NCBI GenBank assembly: GCA_947651225.1
Contig: CANSYK010000011.1
Coordinates: 1 to 64,000 of the forward strand
DNA: 64,000 nt
Origin: an uncultured bacterium
Lineage (GTDB): Bacteria > Bacillota > Clostridia > Lachnospirales > Lachnospiraceae
Direction of reading: 5' to 3'
The notes beneath the pieces are model-generated. The model saw nothing but the letters and a program-made list of their open reading frames with translations. It did not search any database and had not been told where the DNA came from. Made by a program: the position numbers and the translations under genes. Numbering within the stretch: position 1 is the stretch's first letter; each line of letters opens with the position of its first letter. Shown here piece after piece: positions 26,670 to 35,800 of the stretch.

Positions 26670-27502
26670 TAAATATGTTAAAGGCTGATTTTTACAGGCT
26701 TGTCCGCAGCAAGGGGATTTATTTTGCTATTCTCATTCTTTTGTTGTTTATTGGAATTGATATTTACAGTGTGTCGCCAGGGAGCATTGCCTTGCATATT
26801 GACACGGGCACAGTTGTTGAGAACGAGCTGAGTGACATGACAAGAGATGAGCTTCAGGAACTGTCAATGGGTGATATGCGCAATATGATGTTGAACACCA
26901 AAGGCTATGCCCTTGACAGGGACATCATTGCCTGCAATATAAACCTGTATTATATTTTTATTTTTGTAGCGGCAATTGTGATAGCAGTGGAATTCTCCGG
27001 GAATACCGTTAAGAATACGCTGTCTTCTGCGATCAGCCGGCACAGGTGTTTTCTCTCAAAGGTGGTGTTTGTTAACATCTGTTGTCTGGCGCTTTTCTTT
27101 TTAAATACCTATGTTATGTATTTTGCCAATATCCTGTTTAACAATAAAAATCTTGCTTCCAGCCTGGAAACCATTACAGAAGTTACTTTGCTCCAGTTAC
27201 CGCCAATTCTTGCGCTGGTAAGCATTCTGACTGGGCTTGCCTTTATATTGAAAAAGACATCAGTATTTAACACGGTTGCTATTCCGCTGATTATAGTATT
27301 TCAGCTTTTGTTGAGCCTGTTTGCGACATTTTTTAAAATAAAAGAAGAATGGCTGGGTTTTGAACTGCAGGAGATGTTAGTGAAGCTTACCAGTAACCCA
27401 TCGGACAGCTATGTATGGAAAAGCTATCTTGTCTGTGCAGTGATTATTGTTGCCTTTTATCTGGCAGGGTATTTGTCCTTTAAAAAGACAGAAATCAAAT
27501 AG
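26666..27502 (+). CDS. ABC-2-type transporter permease
   Basis: 278 residues with about six hydrophobic helices: near 18-35 (GIYFAILILLLFIGIDIY), about 95-112, 135-155, 170-190, 208-225 and 250-270. The N-terminus MLKADFYRLVRSKGIYF is the usual cytoplasmic start of the BcrB/LanE class. It pairs with the upstream ATPase. Only one permease gene is present, so the transporter probably forms a homodimer of this protein. Confidence 0.85.
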   Translation: MINMLKADFYRLVRSKGIYFAILILLLFIGIDIYSVSPGSIALHIDTGTVVENELSDMTRDELQELSMGDMRNMMLNTKGYALDRDIIACNINLYYIFIFVAAIVIAVEFSGNTVKNTLSSAISRHRCFLSKVVFVNICCLALFFLNTYVMYFANILFNNKNLASSLETITEVTLLQLPPILALVSILTGLAFILKKTSVFNTVAIPLIIVFQLLLSLFATFFKIKEEWLGFELQEMLVKLTSNPSDSYVWKSYLVCAVIIVAFYLAGYLSFKKTEIK

Positions 27503-27537
27503 AAGACATATAGAAAGCAAAAAGGAGGGATTACAGA

Positions 27538-28464
27538 ATGTTACTGACAGTAATTATATTGGGAGCAACATCAAGTATTCTGTTGTTCCTCTTGCTTTTG
27601 CAAAAATATGAGAACAGAAATATCGTGAATCAGCTTAGGAAAATCAAAACGAAAGACACAAATGTGCTGGTTCATTCTAAGGGCAGCGGCAAAATATCTG
27701 CGAACCTGATTAATGAAATTAACTTCCTGCTTCAGGAAGTACGGCACAGCAAAGTTTGCTATCAGCAGAAAAACCATGCCCTGGAGCGGATGATGACAAA
27801 TATATCCCATGACCTGCGTACACCGCTGACATCTGCCATGGGATATATTCAAATCATACAAAATGCTGGCCTTACAGAAGAGGAGAAAAGACGTGAGCTT
27901 GCGATTGTTGAGAAACGTCTTATCCGCCTTGAGGAGCTGATCAACTCGTTTTTTGAGTTCTCTCAGGTTATTTCGAGTGAAAAAGAACCTGAGAAATCAG
28001 AATGCAATATGATTGCTATTCTGGAAGAATCCATCGCACACTATTTTGATGATTATTGTGCGAAAGGCAGGGAGATTGTTTTTCAGTACAGCCAGCCCAG
28101 GCTGATGCTCTATTCCAATAAAAATATGCTGTTGCGGATTTTTGATAATCTGATTGGAAATGCCTTGAAACATGGTATAGGCAATTTGGTTATTGCCATT
28201 GAACTGACAGAAACAATACAAATTACTTTTAAGAATAAGTTGTATAGTACGGACATTGATATGAACCATATTTTTGACGAATTTTATACTACAGATATTT
28301 CCCGGACGAAAGGAAATACCGGACTGGGACTTGCTATTGTAAAGCAGTTTGTGGAAATGTTAGGAGGTACTGTATCTGCTGAGCTTTTTGATGGTATGCT
28401 TTCGCTGACTGTGGTTTTTTATAATAGAGATTTTGGAGCAACAGATTGCGGGTGGCGAGTGTAA
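27538..28464 (+). CDS. sensor histidine kinase with minimal sensor
   Basis: 308 residues. One N-terminal hydrophobic segment (LLTVIILGATSSILLFLLLL), no extracellular domain, then HisKA with NISHDLRTPLTSAMGYIQ and HATPase with FDNLIGNALKHG and GNTGLGLAIVKQF. The usual DxGxG (G1) box is replaced by a shorter KNKL segment, common in the small kinases of antimicrobial-peptide modules, which rely on the transporter for sensing. GGAGGG precedes the ATG. It is probably the partner of the response regulator at 24949. Confidence 0.88.
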   Translation: MLLTVIILGATSSILLFLLLLQKYENRNIVNQLRKIKTKDTNVLVHSKGSGKISANLINEINFLLQEVRHSKVCYQQKNHALERMMTNISHDLRTPLTSAMGYIQIIQNAGLTEEEKRRELAIVEKRLIRLEELINSFFEFSQVISSEKEPEKSECNMIAILEESIAHYFDDYCAKGREIVFQYSQPRLMLYSNKNMLLRIFDNLIGNALKHGIGNLVIAIELTETIQITFKNKLYSTDIDMNHIFDEFYTTDISRTKGNTGLGLAIVKQFVEMLGGTVSAELFDGMLSLTVVFYNRDFGATDCGWRV

Positions 28465-28516
28465 AAATACAGGAGAATTTCTTTCAGAACTGAGGCAGGA
28501 ATAATGGAAGAGATGC

Positions 28517-28545
28517 TTGATTTTGAGATAGAGAAGGGATATACT
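28517..28545 (+). promoter_or_regulatory. sigma-A promoter before the small membrane-protein gene
   Basis: TTGATT at 28517-28522, a 17-base spacer and TATACT at 28540-28545, about 40 bases upstream of the GTG start at 28587. Confidence 0.6.
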
Positions 28546-28586
28546 TTATTTATAGTTATTTGAAGGATTGAGAAAGGGGGAGTTAG

Positions 28587-28820
28587 GTGAAAGCGGGGAA
28601 TTGTCATAAAATAGTTATAGGTCTGCTATTGTGTGGTTTGTTTATCTGTTTCGGCTTTTATATGAAAGGATGTGGTGATTCAGAGGAAAAGGGGAAGACT
28701 TTATTTAGTCCAGCTTCCATGGAACTTTCCCAACCTGAGGCAAAGGAAGTATTGGATGCAGAAGAGATAGCAGGCTTATCGGTTGATTACAAAGAGGGTG
28801 TGAAGGCGTCTGGGAAGTGA
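28587..28820 (+). CDS. small membrane-anchored protein, unknown
   Basis: 77 residues from a GTG with an AGGGGG site. Hydrophobic segment IVIGLLLCGLFICFGFYM, then Cys-Gly and an acidic tail. The Cys after the segment could be a lipidation site but does not fit the lipobox well. It has its own promoter. The next frame shares an EIAG(L/M)S motif with it. Confidence 0.5.
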   Translation: MKAGNCHKIVIGLLLCGLFICFGFYMKGCGDSEEKGKTLFSPASMELSQPEAKEVLDAEEIAGLSVDYKEGVKASGK

Positions 28821-28842
28821 TTTTGCCATTTTTTCCAGGGAT

Positions 28843-29076
28843 TTGAAAAAGACAGCAGTGGTCACTGTCATGTTAGATGGAAAAGAGATAGCAGGCATGA
28901 GTTTTTCTCAGGACGGAACACTTGTAGAGATGTTAAGGGAACATCCGGATGAGAAATATATTTATCTGTGTGGCGCAGGCAGGGCACGTCTGCTGGATAA
29001 AAACAATGCTCTGTATACAGATGATGGTGAGGTGCAGGTAAAAGGTGACTATTATCATGTCCTGGACTATAAGTAA
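28843..29076 (+). CDS. small hypothetical protein or second half of a split gene
   Basis: 77 residues from a TTG with only a weak ribosome site. The sequence (TAVVTVMLDGKEIAGMSFSQDG... VQVKGDYYHVLDYK) looks like a compact beta domain. It begins 22 bases after the previous gene in another frame. The frame stays open upstream of TTG (SDFAIFSRDLK), so the two could be one gene broken by a frameshift near 28820. I cannot decide from sequence alone. Confidence 0.4.
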   Translation: MKKTAVVTVMLDGKEIAGMSFSQDGTLVEMLREHPDEKYIYLCGAGRARLLDKNNALYTDDGEVQVKGDYYHVLDYK

Positions 29077-29144
29077 TTGGTCTTTCCTATAATGATATAA
29101 CAGATAAAAAGAATTTGGTATGGATACAGGCAGAAGATTAGAAG

Positions 29145-29180
29145 CAGGCAGCCACGTTATTGATAACGGGGCTGCCTGTT
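29145..29180 (+). terminator. probable terminator before the murB promoter
   Basis: CAGGCAGCC (29145-29153) pairs with GGCTGCCTG (29170-29178), with further CGTTAT/ATAACG pairing inside. The T run is weak. Confidence 0.55.
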
Positions 29181-29189
29181 GTCTGGTTA

Positions 29190-29218
29190 TTGAAATCACA
29201 AGCTGCCTGTGCTATGAT
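29190..29218 (+). promoter_or_regulatory. sigma-A promoter of the murB cluster
   Basis: TTGAAA at 29190-29195, a 17-base spacer and TATGAT at 29213-29218. The mRNA leader before murB (about 275 nt) would contain the palindromic element 29242-29422. Confidence 0.65.
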
Positions 29219-29241
29219 AGATTCAAATGTTTTCTTAAAGT

Positions 29242-29422
29242 TAGAGCGTGTTTGAAAATTCATTCCAGGAACTTTCAGTTCCTTACAATCTGCACTCTAT
29301 GCTTTGCGCTATATTTGGTTCAAATTTAGTCAATGTAGCCCGCTACACCTCCTAAATTTGAGCCAAATCTCCCACAAAGTGAGAAGCACATCTTGCAAAA
29401 AGCAATTTTCAAACACGCTCTA
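29242..29422. repeat. inverted-repeat (MITE-like) intergenic element, copy 2
   Basis: 181 bases with perfect 19-bp ends, TAGAGCGTGTTTGAAAATT (29242-29260) and its complement (29404-29422). The core GTAGCCCGCTAC at 29335-29346 is the reverse of the core in the element at 9589-9753. No gene is encoded and no clear target duplication is seen. It lies in the murB leader. Confidence 0.75.
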
Positions 29423-29497
29423 GGAAAAGAATTTTTTGCATGCTTTCTGCAAAAGATAGCATATGATATAAGGATCTGCAGGAAAGGAAGTGATAAG

Positions 29498-30490
29498 TTG
29501 TTTCAGATAGAAGAATTATGCAGTATTGTCGGGAAAGAGAACGTAATTTGTGATGAATTGCTTTCTAAGCATACAACATTCCATATTGGAGGAAAGGCCA
29601 AATATTTTGTAAGCCCGAATTATATAGAGGATTTTGTAGAGGCGGTTGCCTATGTACGGAAGGAAAAGCAGCCGTATTTTATTTTGGGGAATGGGAGCAA
29701 CCTTTTGGCATATGACAAAGGCTATGACGGCGTCATCCTTGCTACACATCTGCCAAACAGGAAAATTGAGGCATGTGAGGGGAAAGTGGCAATGGATGCG
29801 CTTGTGATGATGCCTCCGAAAGATGAGCGGAGAAAGCAGTTTGCACTGTCTGAGGAAGAACTTTCAAAGAAAACAGTAGTCTTTGCAGGAAGCGGTATCA
29901 TGCTTTCCGGTTTTGCGAATATAATAGGAAAGAAGGGACTGGCTGGTTTTGAATTTGCCAGTGGGATTCCAGGGACGTTAGGCGGCGCTGTGGCAATGAA
30001 TGCCGGGGCGTATGGCGGTGAAATCAAGGACAGGATTCTTGGTGCCATGCTTTTACTGCCAAACGGGGAAAGGCGTTATTATCAGAAAGAGGAACTGGAA
30101 CTTGGCTATCGAAGCAGTCTGGTCCAAAAGGAATCCCTGATTGTTTTATGGGCGCTTTTTGCTTTTGAAACAGGAGATATTTCCGAAATTGAGCAGACGA
30201 TGCAGGATTTGAATGCGAGACGGAAAGAAAAACAGCCGCTGCAGTACGCAAGTGCAGGCAGTACCTTTAAAAGGCCAGAGGGGTATTTTGCCGGAAAGTT
30301 GATTGAAAATGCTGGATTAAGGGGTTACCGTGTTGGTGACGTGATGGTTTCAGAGAAGCATTGCGGCTTTGTTGTAAATGTTGGCGAGGGGACATATGAT
30401 GAGGCGAGACAGGTAATTGAGCATGTACAGAAAACCGTTCAGGAAAAGTTTAATGTCTGGCTGGAAACAGAAGTGAAGATGGTAGAGTAA
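29498..30490 (+). CDS. murB: UDP-N-acetylenolpyruvoylglucosamine reductase
   Basis: 330 residues from a TTG at 29498 that follows AAGGAAG. A longer frame to 29393 enters the repeat element and has no site. The enzyme reduces UDP-GlcNAc-enolpyruvate to UDP-MurNAc with NADPH and FAD. FAD-domain motifs are HTTFHIGGKAKYF, LGNGSNLLAYDKGY and ASGIPGTLGGAVAMNAGAYGGE. The C-terminal domain has the active Ser in ASAGSTFKRP and the final Glu in WLETEVK. A 30-residue stretch of about 80-110 after the GSN loop looks longer than usual. It heads murB-rapZ-whiA-crh. Confidence 0.95.
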   Translation: MFQIEELCSIVGKENVICDELLSKHTTFHIGGKAKYFVSPNYIEDFVEAVAYVRKEKQPYFILGNGSNLLAYDKGYDGVILATHLPNRKIEACEGKVAMDALVMMPPKDERRKQFALSEEELSKKTVVFAGSGIMLSGFANIIGKKGLAGFEFASGIPGTLGGAVAMNAGAYGGEIKDRILGAMLLLPNGERRYYQKEELELGYRSSLVQKESLIVLWALFAFETGDISEIEQTMQDLNARRKEKQPLQYASAGSTFKRPEGYFAGKLIENAGLRGYRVGDVMVSEKHCGFVVNVGEGTYDEARQVIEHVQKTVQEKFNVWLETEVKMVE

Positions 30491-30513
30491 CTGCAGAGAA
30501 ATGGAGGAAGTGT

Positions 30514-31371
30514 ATGATTCGTTTTGTTATAGTAACAGGGATGTCGGGTGCGGGAAGAAGTTCCGTATTAAAGATGTTAGAAGATATGGGATATTTTTGT
30601 GTTGATAACCTTCCAGTGCGTCTGGTTCCAAAACTTACAAAGGTATTTATCGGGGAATACAAATCCATAGACAAGGTTGTGTTAGGAATTGACATCCGCA
30701 ATCTGCAGGGATTATCAGAGCTTGGCGATATGATGGAGGCAATGAAGGAGGCAGGCTACCGTTTTGAGATTTTGTTTTTAGAGGCTGACAGCAGCGTTTT
30801 GGTAAAAAGATATAAGGAAACGCGGAGAAATCATCCTCTTGCCCTGCAAGGGCGCGTGGACAAGGCAATTGAGGCAGAGCGCAAGGAACTTGCGCCAATT
30901 AAAGAACTTGCGGATTATATTTTGGATACCAGTCATATGTTAATTCGTGACTTGAAACAGGAAATTGACAAAATTTTTCTGGATACATCAGAATACAGGA
31001 GCTTTTTTGTAACCATACTATCCTTTGGTTTTAAATATGGCATTCCGGCAGATTCGGATTTGGTGTTTGATGTCCGTTTTCTCCCCAATCCATATTATAT
31101 ACCAGAATTAAAGCACCAGACGGGCAATGATAAAGAAGTTTATGAATATGTGATGACCTCTGGACAGGCAATGATTTTCCTAAACCAGCTTTATGAAATG
31201 ATTAAATTTTTAATTCCTAATTATATTCTTGAGGGAAAAAACCAGATTGTTATAAGCATTGGCTGTACTGGCGGGAAGCATCGTTCTGTAACAATTGCGA
31301 ATGCCTTGTCAGAAAAGATGCAAGATCTGCCATATGGTTTGAAGACAGAGCACAGGGATATCGGAAAATAG
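30514..31371 (+). CDS. rapZ: RapZ/YvcJ-family nucleotide-binding protein
   Basis: 285 residues, full length. The C-terminal domain has HQTGNDKEVYEYV and the conserved IGCTGGKHRSVTIA. The N-terminal P-loop reads GMSGAGRSS: the invariant Lys of Walker A is Arg (codon AGA at the GR position). DMGYFCVDNLPVRLVPKL and LGIDIRN follow. RapZ binds a small RNA in enterobacteria. In Firmicutes YvcJ is a GTPase linked to competence, and the role here is unknown. The Arg may weaken nucleotide hydrolysis. It lies 24 bases after murB and 10 before whiA. Confidence 0.92.
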   Translation: MIRFVIVTGMSGAGRSSVLKMLEDMGYFCVDNLPVRLVPKLTKVFIGEYKSIDKVVLGIDIRNLQGLSELGDMMEAMKEAGYRFEILFLEADSSVLVKRYKETRRNHPLALQGRVDKAIEAERKELAPIKELADYILDTSHMLIRDLKQEIDKIFLDTSEYRSFFVTILSFGFKYGIPADSDLVFDVRFLPNPYYIPELKHQTGNDKEVYEYVMTSGQAMIFLNQLYEMIKFLIPNYILEGKNQIVISIGCTGGKHRSVTIANALSEKMQDLPYGLKTEHRDIGK

Positions 31372-31381
31372 AGGAAAGGTT

Positions 31382-32344
31382 ATGTCATTTTCAAGTAGAG
31401 TAAAGGAAGAGCTTGCAAGACAGGAAAGTAAGGGGAGGCACTGCTGTATTGCTGAGTTTGCGGCAATTTTTATGTTGTGTGGGAAAATAAGAAAGGGTGG
31501 CTGTAAGAAATACTATCTGCAAATTGATACAGAAAACTTGACAGTTGCGCAAAAATCTTATATCTTATTAAGGAAAACATTTCGAGTACAGATTGAAGTT
31601 GCGGTACATAACCACAATATTCGATCTTCTGGCGTAAGTTTTTCTCTAATAGTGAAGCGACATCAGGACGTAATACTTATTCTTAAGGCACTTAAAATAA
31701 TGAATGAAGATGGAAATTTGTGGGGAGATTTTCATAAAATTCGTCAAAGATTAGTGCAAAACACCTGTTGCAAGAGGGCGTACTTAAGAGGAAGTTTTTT
31801 GGTAGCAGGTTCGGTTACAAATCCAGAAAGGGCGTACCATCTGGAAATTGCCGTACTGTCAGGGCAGTATGCTCTCCAGCTAAAGGAACTGATTGCGGAT
31901 TTTGGGATGGAACCTAAAATAGTAGAACGTAAAAAGTATCAGGTTCTTTATATCAAGGAGGGTTCACAGATTGTTGACTTTCTTAATGTAATAGAAGCGC
32001 ATGTTGCATTGATGGAGTTAGAAAATGTGCGGATTGTAAAAGAAGTACGAAATTCCGTTAACCGTCAGGTAAATTGTGAAACAGCAAATATTAGTAAAAC
32101 AGTTACAGCAGCCGCCAGGCAGATTGAAGATATCAGGTATTTGCAATGTAAAATGGGGTTTAGCCAGTTAGCAGACAGGCTTCGTGAGACAGCTGAGTTA
32201 AGGTTGGAGTATCCAGACAGCTCTCTGCAGGAGTTGGGGCAGATGCTTTCGCAACCAATCGGTAAATCAGGGGTGAACCACCGTCTGCGCAAAATCAGCA
32301 AAATTGCTGAACAGTTAAGAGAAAAAAATGGTGATATTTCTTAG
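31382..32344 (+). CDS. whiA: WhiA-family regulator
   Basis: 320 residues. The N-terminal MSFSSRVKEELARQ and the LAGLIDADG-like domain (CCKRAYLRGSFLVAGSVTNPERAYHLEI) are typical, followed by the C-terminal helix-turn-helix (SSLQELGQMLSQPIGKSGVNHRLRKISKIAEQL). WhiA is a DNA-binding protein that affects division and sporulation-related genes in Gram-positives. It directly follows rapZ; the YvcK/GlmR gene usually placed between them in Bacillus is missing. Confidence 0.95.
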   Translation: MSFSSRVKEELARQESKGRHCCIAEFAAIFMLCGKIRKGGCKKYYLQIDTENLTVAQKSYILLRKTFRVQIEVAVHNHNIRSSGVSFSLIVKRHQDVILILKALKIMNEDGNLWGDFHKIRQRLVQNTCCKRAYLRGSFLVAGSVTNPERAYHLEIAVLSGQYALQLKELIADFGMEPKIVERKKYQVLYIKEGSQIVDFLNVIEAHVALMELENVRIVKEVRNSVNRQVNCETANISKTVTAAARQIEDIRYLQCKMGFSQLADRLRETAELRLEYPDSSLQELGQMLSQPIGKSGVNHRLRKISKIAEQLREKNGDIS

Positions 32345-32366
32345 TTAGAAGGAGGAATTTACAACG

Positions 32367-32627
32367 ATGATCACAAAAAGAATCAGAATCCAGATAAAAA
32401 ATGGATTAGAGGCTAGACCAGTTGCAGTTCTTGTACAAGTGGCAAGTCAGTTTGACAGCAGTATTTATGTTGAATGTGGTGATAAGAAGGTAAATGCAAA
32501 GAGTATTATGGGAATGATGGCGTTGGGGCTGGATGCTGGAGAAGAGGTGGTAGTTTCGGCAGATGGAGATGACGAATCAAATGCTATGGCGGATATTGAG
32601 AAGTTTTTGAGCGCAGTTAGAGCGTAA
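32367..32627 (+). CDS. crh: Crh-like HPr protein with Glu15
   Basis: 86 residues, HPr fold. Residue 15, the phospho-accepting His of HPr, is Glu (NGLEARPVA), so it cannot take phosphate from PEP. Ser46 (VNAKSIMGMMALG), the site of HPr kinase, is kept. This matches Crh, the regulatory HPr of Bacillus, where residue 15 is Gln and which also follows whiA. It probably works with CcpA in carbon catabolite control rather than in sugar transport. Confidence 0.85.
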   Translation: MITKRIRIQIKNGLEARPVAVLVQVASQFDSSIYVECGDKKVNAKSIMGMMALGLDAGEEVVVSADGDDESNAMADIEKFLSAVRA

Positions 32628-32641
32628 AACATAATGTTTAT

Positions 32642-32678
32642 AAGGGGCTACTGTATCAATGATACAGCGCCCCTTCTT
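32642..32678 (+). terminator. terminator of the murB-crh cluster
   Basis: AAGGGGC and CTGTATC (32642-32657) pair with GATACAG and GCCCCTT (32661-32675), followed by TCTTTG. Confidence 0.75.
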
Positions 32679-32736
32679 TGGATTTATAAGAAAAACAAAA
32701 GCTGCTGTTTTTGCAGCGCCAGACGGCATAGCTTTT

Positions 32737-32777
32737 TGGTTTTTCGCATGATGTTTAGAATAGCCGTGAATAGTAAC
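32737..32777. repeat. 41-bp repeat, copy in the dnaE leader
   Basis: Identical over 41 bases to 48024-48064 (TGGTTTTTCGCATGATG at its left, GCCGTGAATAGTAAC at its right). It lies 27 bases before the dnaE start. The left inverted arm present at 48007 is missing here. Confidence 0.8.
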
Positions 32778-32803
32778 GTTTGATAATAGAAAAGAGGGAA
32801 AAT

Positions 32804-35800
32804 ATGAATTTTGCCCATTTACATGTGCATACGGAATATTCCCTGTTAGACGGTTCCTGCAAGATTAAGGAGTTAATCGGGCGTGCAAAAGAGTTGGGGA
32901 TGGAGCATATTGCAATTACAGATCATGGGAATATGTATGGTGTGATTGATTTTTATCGTGCGGCAAAAGATGCCGGTATAAATCCTGTGATTGGATGTGA
33001 GGTGTATGTGGCTCCCGGCTCACGTTTTGACAGGGAAGTTTCCAAAGGGGAGGAACGCTATAACCATTTGGTGCTTTTAGCGGAAAATAACAAAGGTTAT
33101 GCAAATTTAATGAAAATCGTGTCTCTTGGTTTTACAGAGGGATTTTATTATAAACCTCGTGTGGATTATGAAGTTTTGGAAAAATACCATGAGGGAATTA
33201 TTGCATTGAGTGCCTGCCTTGCGGGTGCTGTTGCGGCAAATCTTAGAAGAGGGTTGTATGAGCAGGCGAAACAAGAAGCGCTTCGCCTTTCTTCTATATT
33301 TGGAGAAGACCATTTTTATCTGGAGCTGCAGGATCATGGAATTGCTGATCAGCAGACAGTCAATCAAGGGCTGCTTCGGATGAGCCGTGAAACGGGGATT
33401 GAATTAGTTGCAACAAATGACGTGCATTATATTATGGACAGCGACGCAGAGGCACATGATATTTTGCTCTGCATCCAGACAAAAAAACTGGCAAAGGATC
33501 AGGACCGTATGCGGTATGAGGGAGGACAGTATTATCTGAAATCAGTCGAGGAGATGGAAAAGCTGTTTCCTTATGCGAAGCAAGCCATTGAAAGTACAGA
33601 AAAGATTGCAAAACGCTGTCATGTGGAAATTACCTTTGGGGAGTATAAGCTGCCGCATTTTGCCGTGCCGGAAGGATATACTTCCTGGGAGTATCTGAAG
33701 AAGCTTTGCAAGGAAGGGCTTGTCCGGTGTTATGGGAAGGATGCCCCGCTTTATGTGAAACGGCTTGCGCAGGAGTTAGAGGTTATCTACAAAATGGGCT
33801 TTGTGGATTATTTTTTAATTGTCTGGGATTTTATCCGTTTTGCCAGAGAGAGAAATATCAGTGTCGGGCCAGGGCGTGGTTCTGCGGCAGGTAGTATCGT
33901 TTCTTACACACTTGGAATTACTAATATTGATCCGATTCGCTATAATCTGCTGTTTGAGCGTTTTTTGAATCCAGAGCGTGTTACAATGCCTGATATCGAT
34001 ATTGATTTTTGCTATGAACGCCGTCCAGAGGTAATTGATTATGTAGTACAAAAATATGGGGAAGACCATGTAGTGCAGATTGTTACGTTTGGTACATTAG
34101 CGGCACGCAATGCGATTCGTGATGTAGGACGTGTACTGGATTTGCCATATAGTTATGTAGATACAGTCGCAAAGGCAGTTCCAACAGAACCTAATATTAC
34201 GATTGACAAGGCGTTGGACAGGAATCCAGAGTTAAAAGCTGTTTATGAAACGGATGAACAGGCAAAAGGGCTGATTGACATGTCAAGGCGGCTTGAAGGG
34301 CTTCCAAGGCATATTTCCATCCATGCGGCAGGCGTCTTAATCAGCCCCAAGCCGGTAGATGAATATATTCCACTCTCTAAGGCGGCTGACGGAACGATTA
34401 CGACACAGTTTACGATGACTACTTTAGAAGAGCTTGGTTTATTGAAAATGGATTTTCTGGGGCTTCGGACATTGACTGTGATTCAGGATGCAGCACGTCT
34501 TGCGGGGATTTTTGACGATGCGACAATGAATATTGATGAGAGGATGATGCAGATTGATTTTGAAGATAAAAATGTATTTGAAATGATTTCATCAGGACAT
34601 ACAGAAGGTGTGTTCCAGTTAGAAAGCGGCGGTATGAAGCAGTTTATGAAGGAGTTAAAGCCGCAGAATATGGAGGACATTATTGCGGGAATCTCATTGT
34701 ACCGTCCAGGGCCAATGGATTATATTCCACAGTATGTAGCAGGAAAAACGAATCAGGATAATGTTACTTATGATTGTCCGCAGTTAGAACCGATTTTAGA
34801 GCCGACATATGGTTGTATTGTCTATCAGGAACAGGTCATGCAGATTGTCCGAAATCTTGCGGGCTACAGCTTTGGGCGAAGCGATTTGGTGCGCAGGGCG
34901 ATGGCAAAGAAAAAGGCATCGGTAATGGCGGCAGAACGCCGGAACTTTGTTTATGGAAATGAAGAAGAAGGGGTAAAAGGCTGTATTGCCAATGGGATTC
35001 CAGAAGAAGTGGCAAATAAAATTTATGATGATATGACAGAATTTGCCAAATACGCTTTTAATAAGTCCCATGCAGCCGCTTATGCAGTTGTGGCGTATCA
35101 GACAGCCTGGTTGAAATATTATTACCCAATTGAGTTTATGGCGGCGCTTATGACATCTGTCAAAGACCATAATAGTAAGGTGTTAGAGTATTCTATGACA
35201 TGCCGCCAGATGGGTATTGAGATATTAGGGCCGGATATTAATGAAGGATTTTCTGAATTTTCAGTATCAAATGGTAAAATTCGTTTTGGTATGTCAGCAA
35301 TTAAAGGAATCGGTACATCTGTTATTGAGGCGATTGTGGAAGAGCGGGAAAAGAATGGGCTTTTTACTTCGATGGAAGATTTTATGATGCGTCTTTCTAC
35401 GAAAGAAGTCAATAAACATACCTTAGAAAATTTCATTAAGTCAGGAGCTTTTGACTGTCTGGAAGGCACCAGAAAGCAGAAATTGCAGGTGCTTCCAATT
35501 ATGCTTGACAATATAGCCCGGGAGAAAAAAGACAGCATGGAAGGGCAGATGTCGCTCTTTGACATGGGAGATGAAGAGCTTTCCAAAGCAAATCAAATTG
35601 TTTATCCAAATGTTGGAGAGTTTGAGCGGGAGGAATATCTGGCGCTGGAAAAAGAGATGCTTGGAATCTATATTAGTGGCCATCCTCTGGAAGAATATAT
35701 CGGGCTGATGCAGAAAAATTGTACCAGGATTTCAAAGGATTTTTTGCTGGAAGAAGATGGAGGGCAGACAGGGGCATCGGATGTGCAAGATGGCGAAAAC

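Noticed and set aside
29393..29497. 35 extra N-terminal residues for murB
   Set aside because: They would be encoded by the inverted-repeat element, lack a ribosome site and are not part of MurB; TTG 29498 has AAGGAAG.
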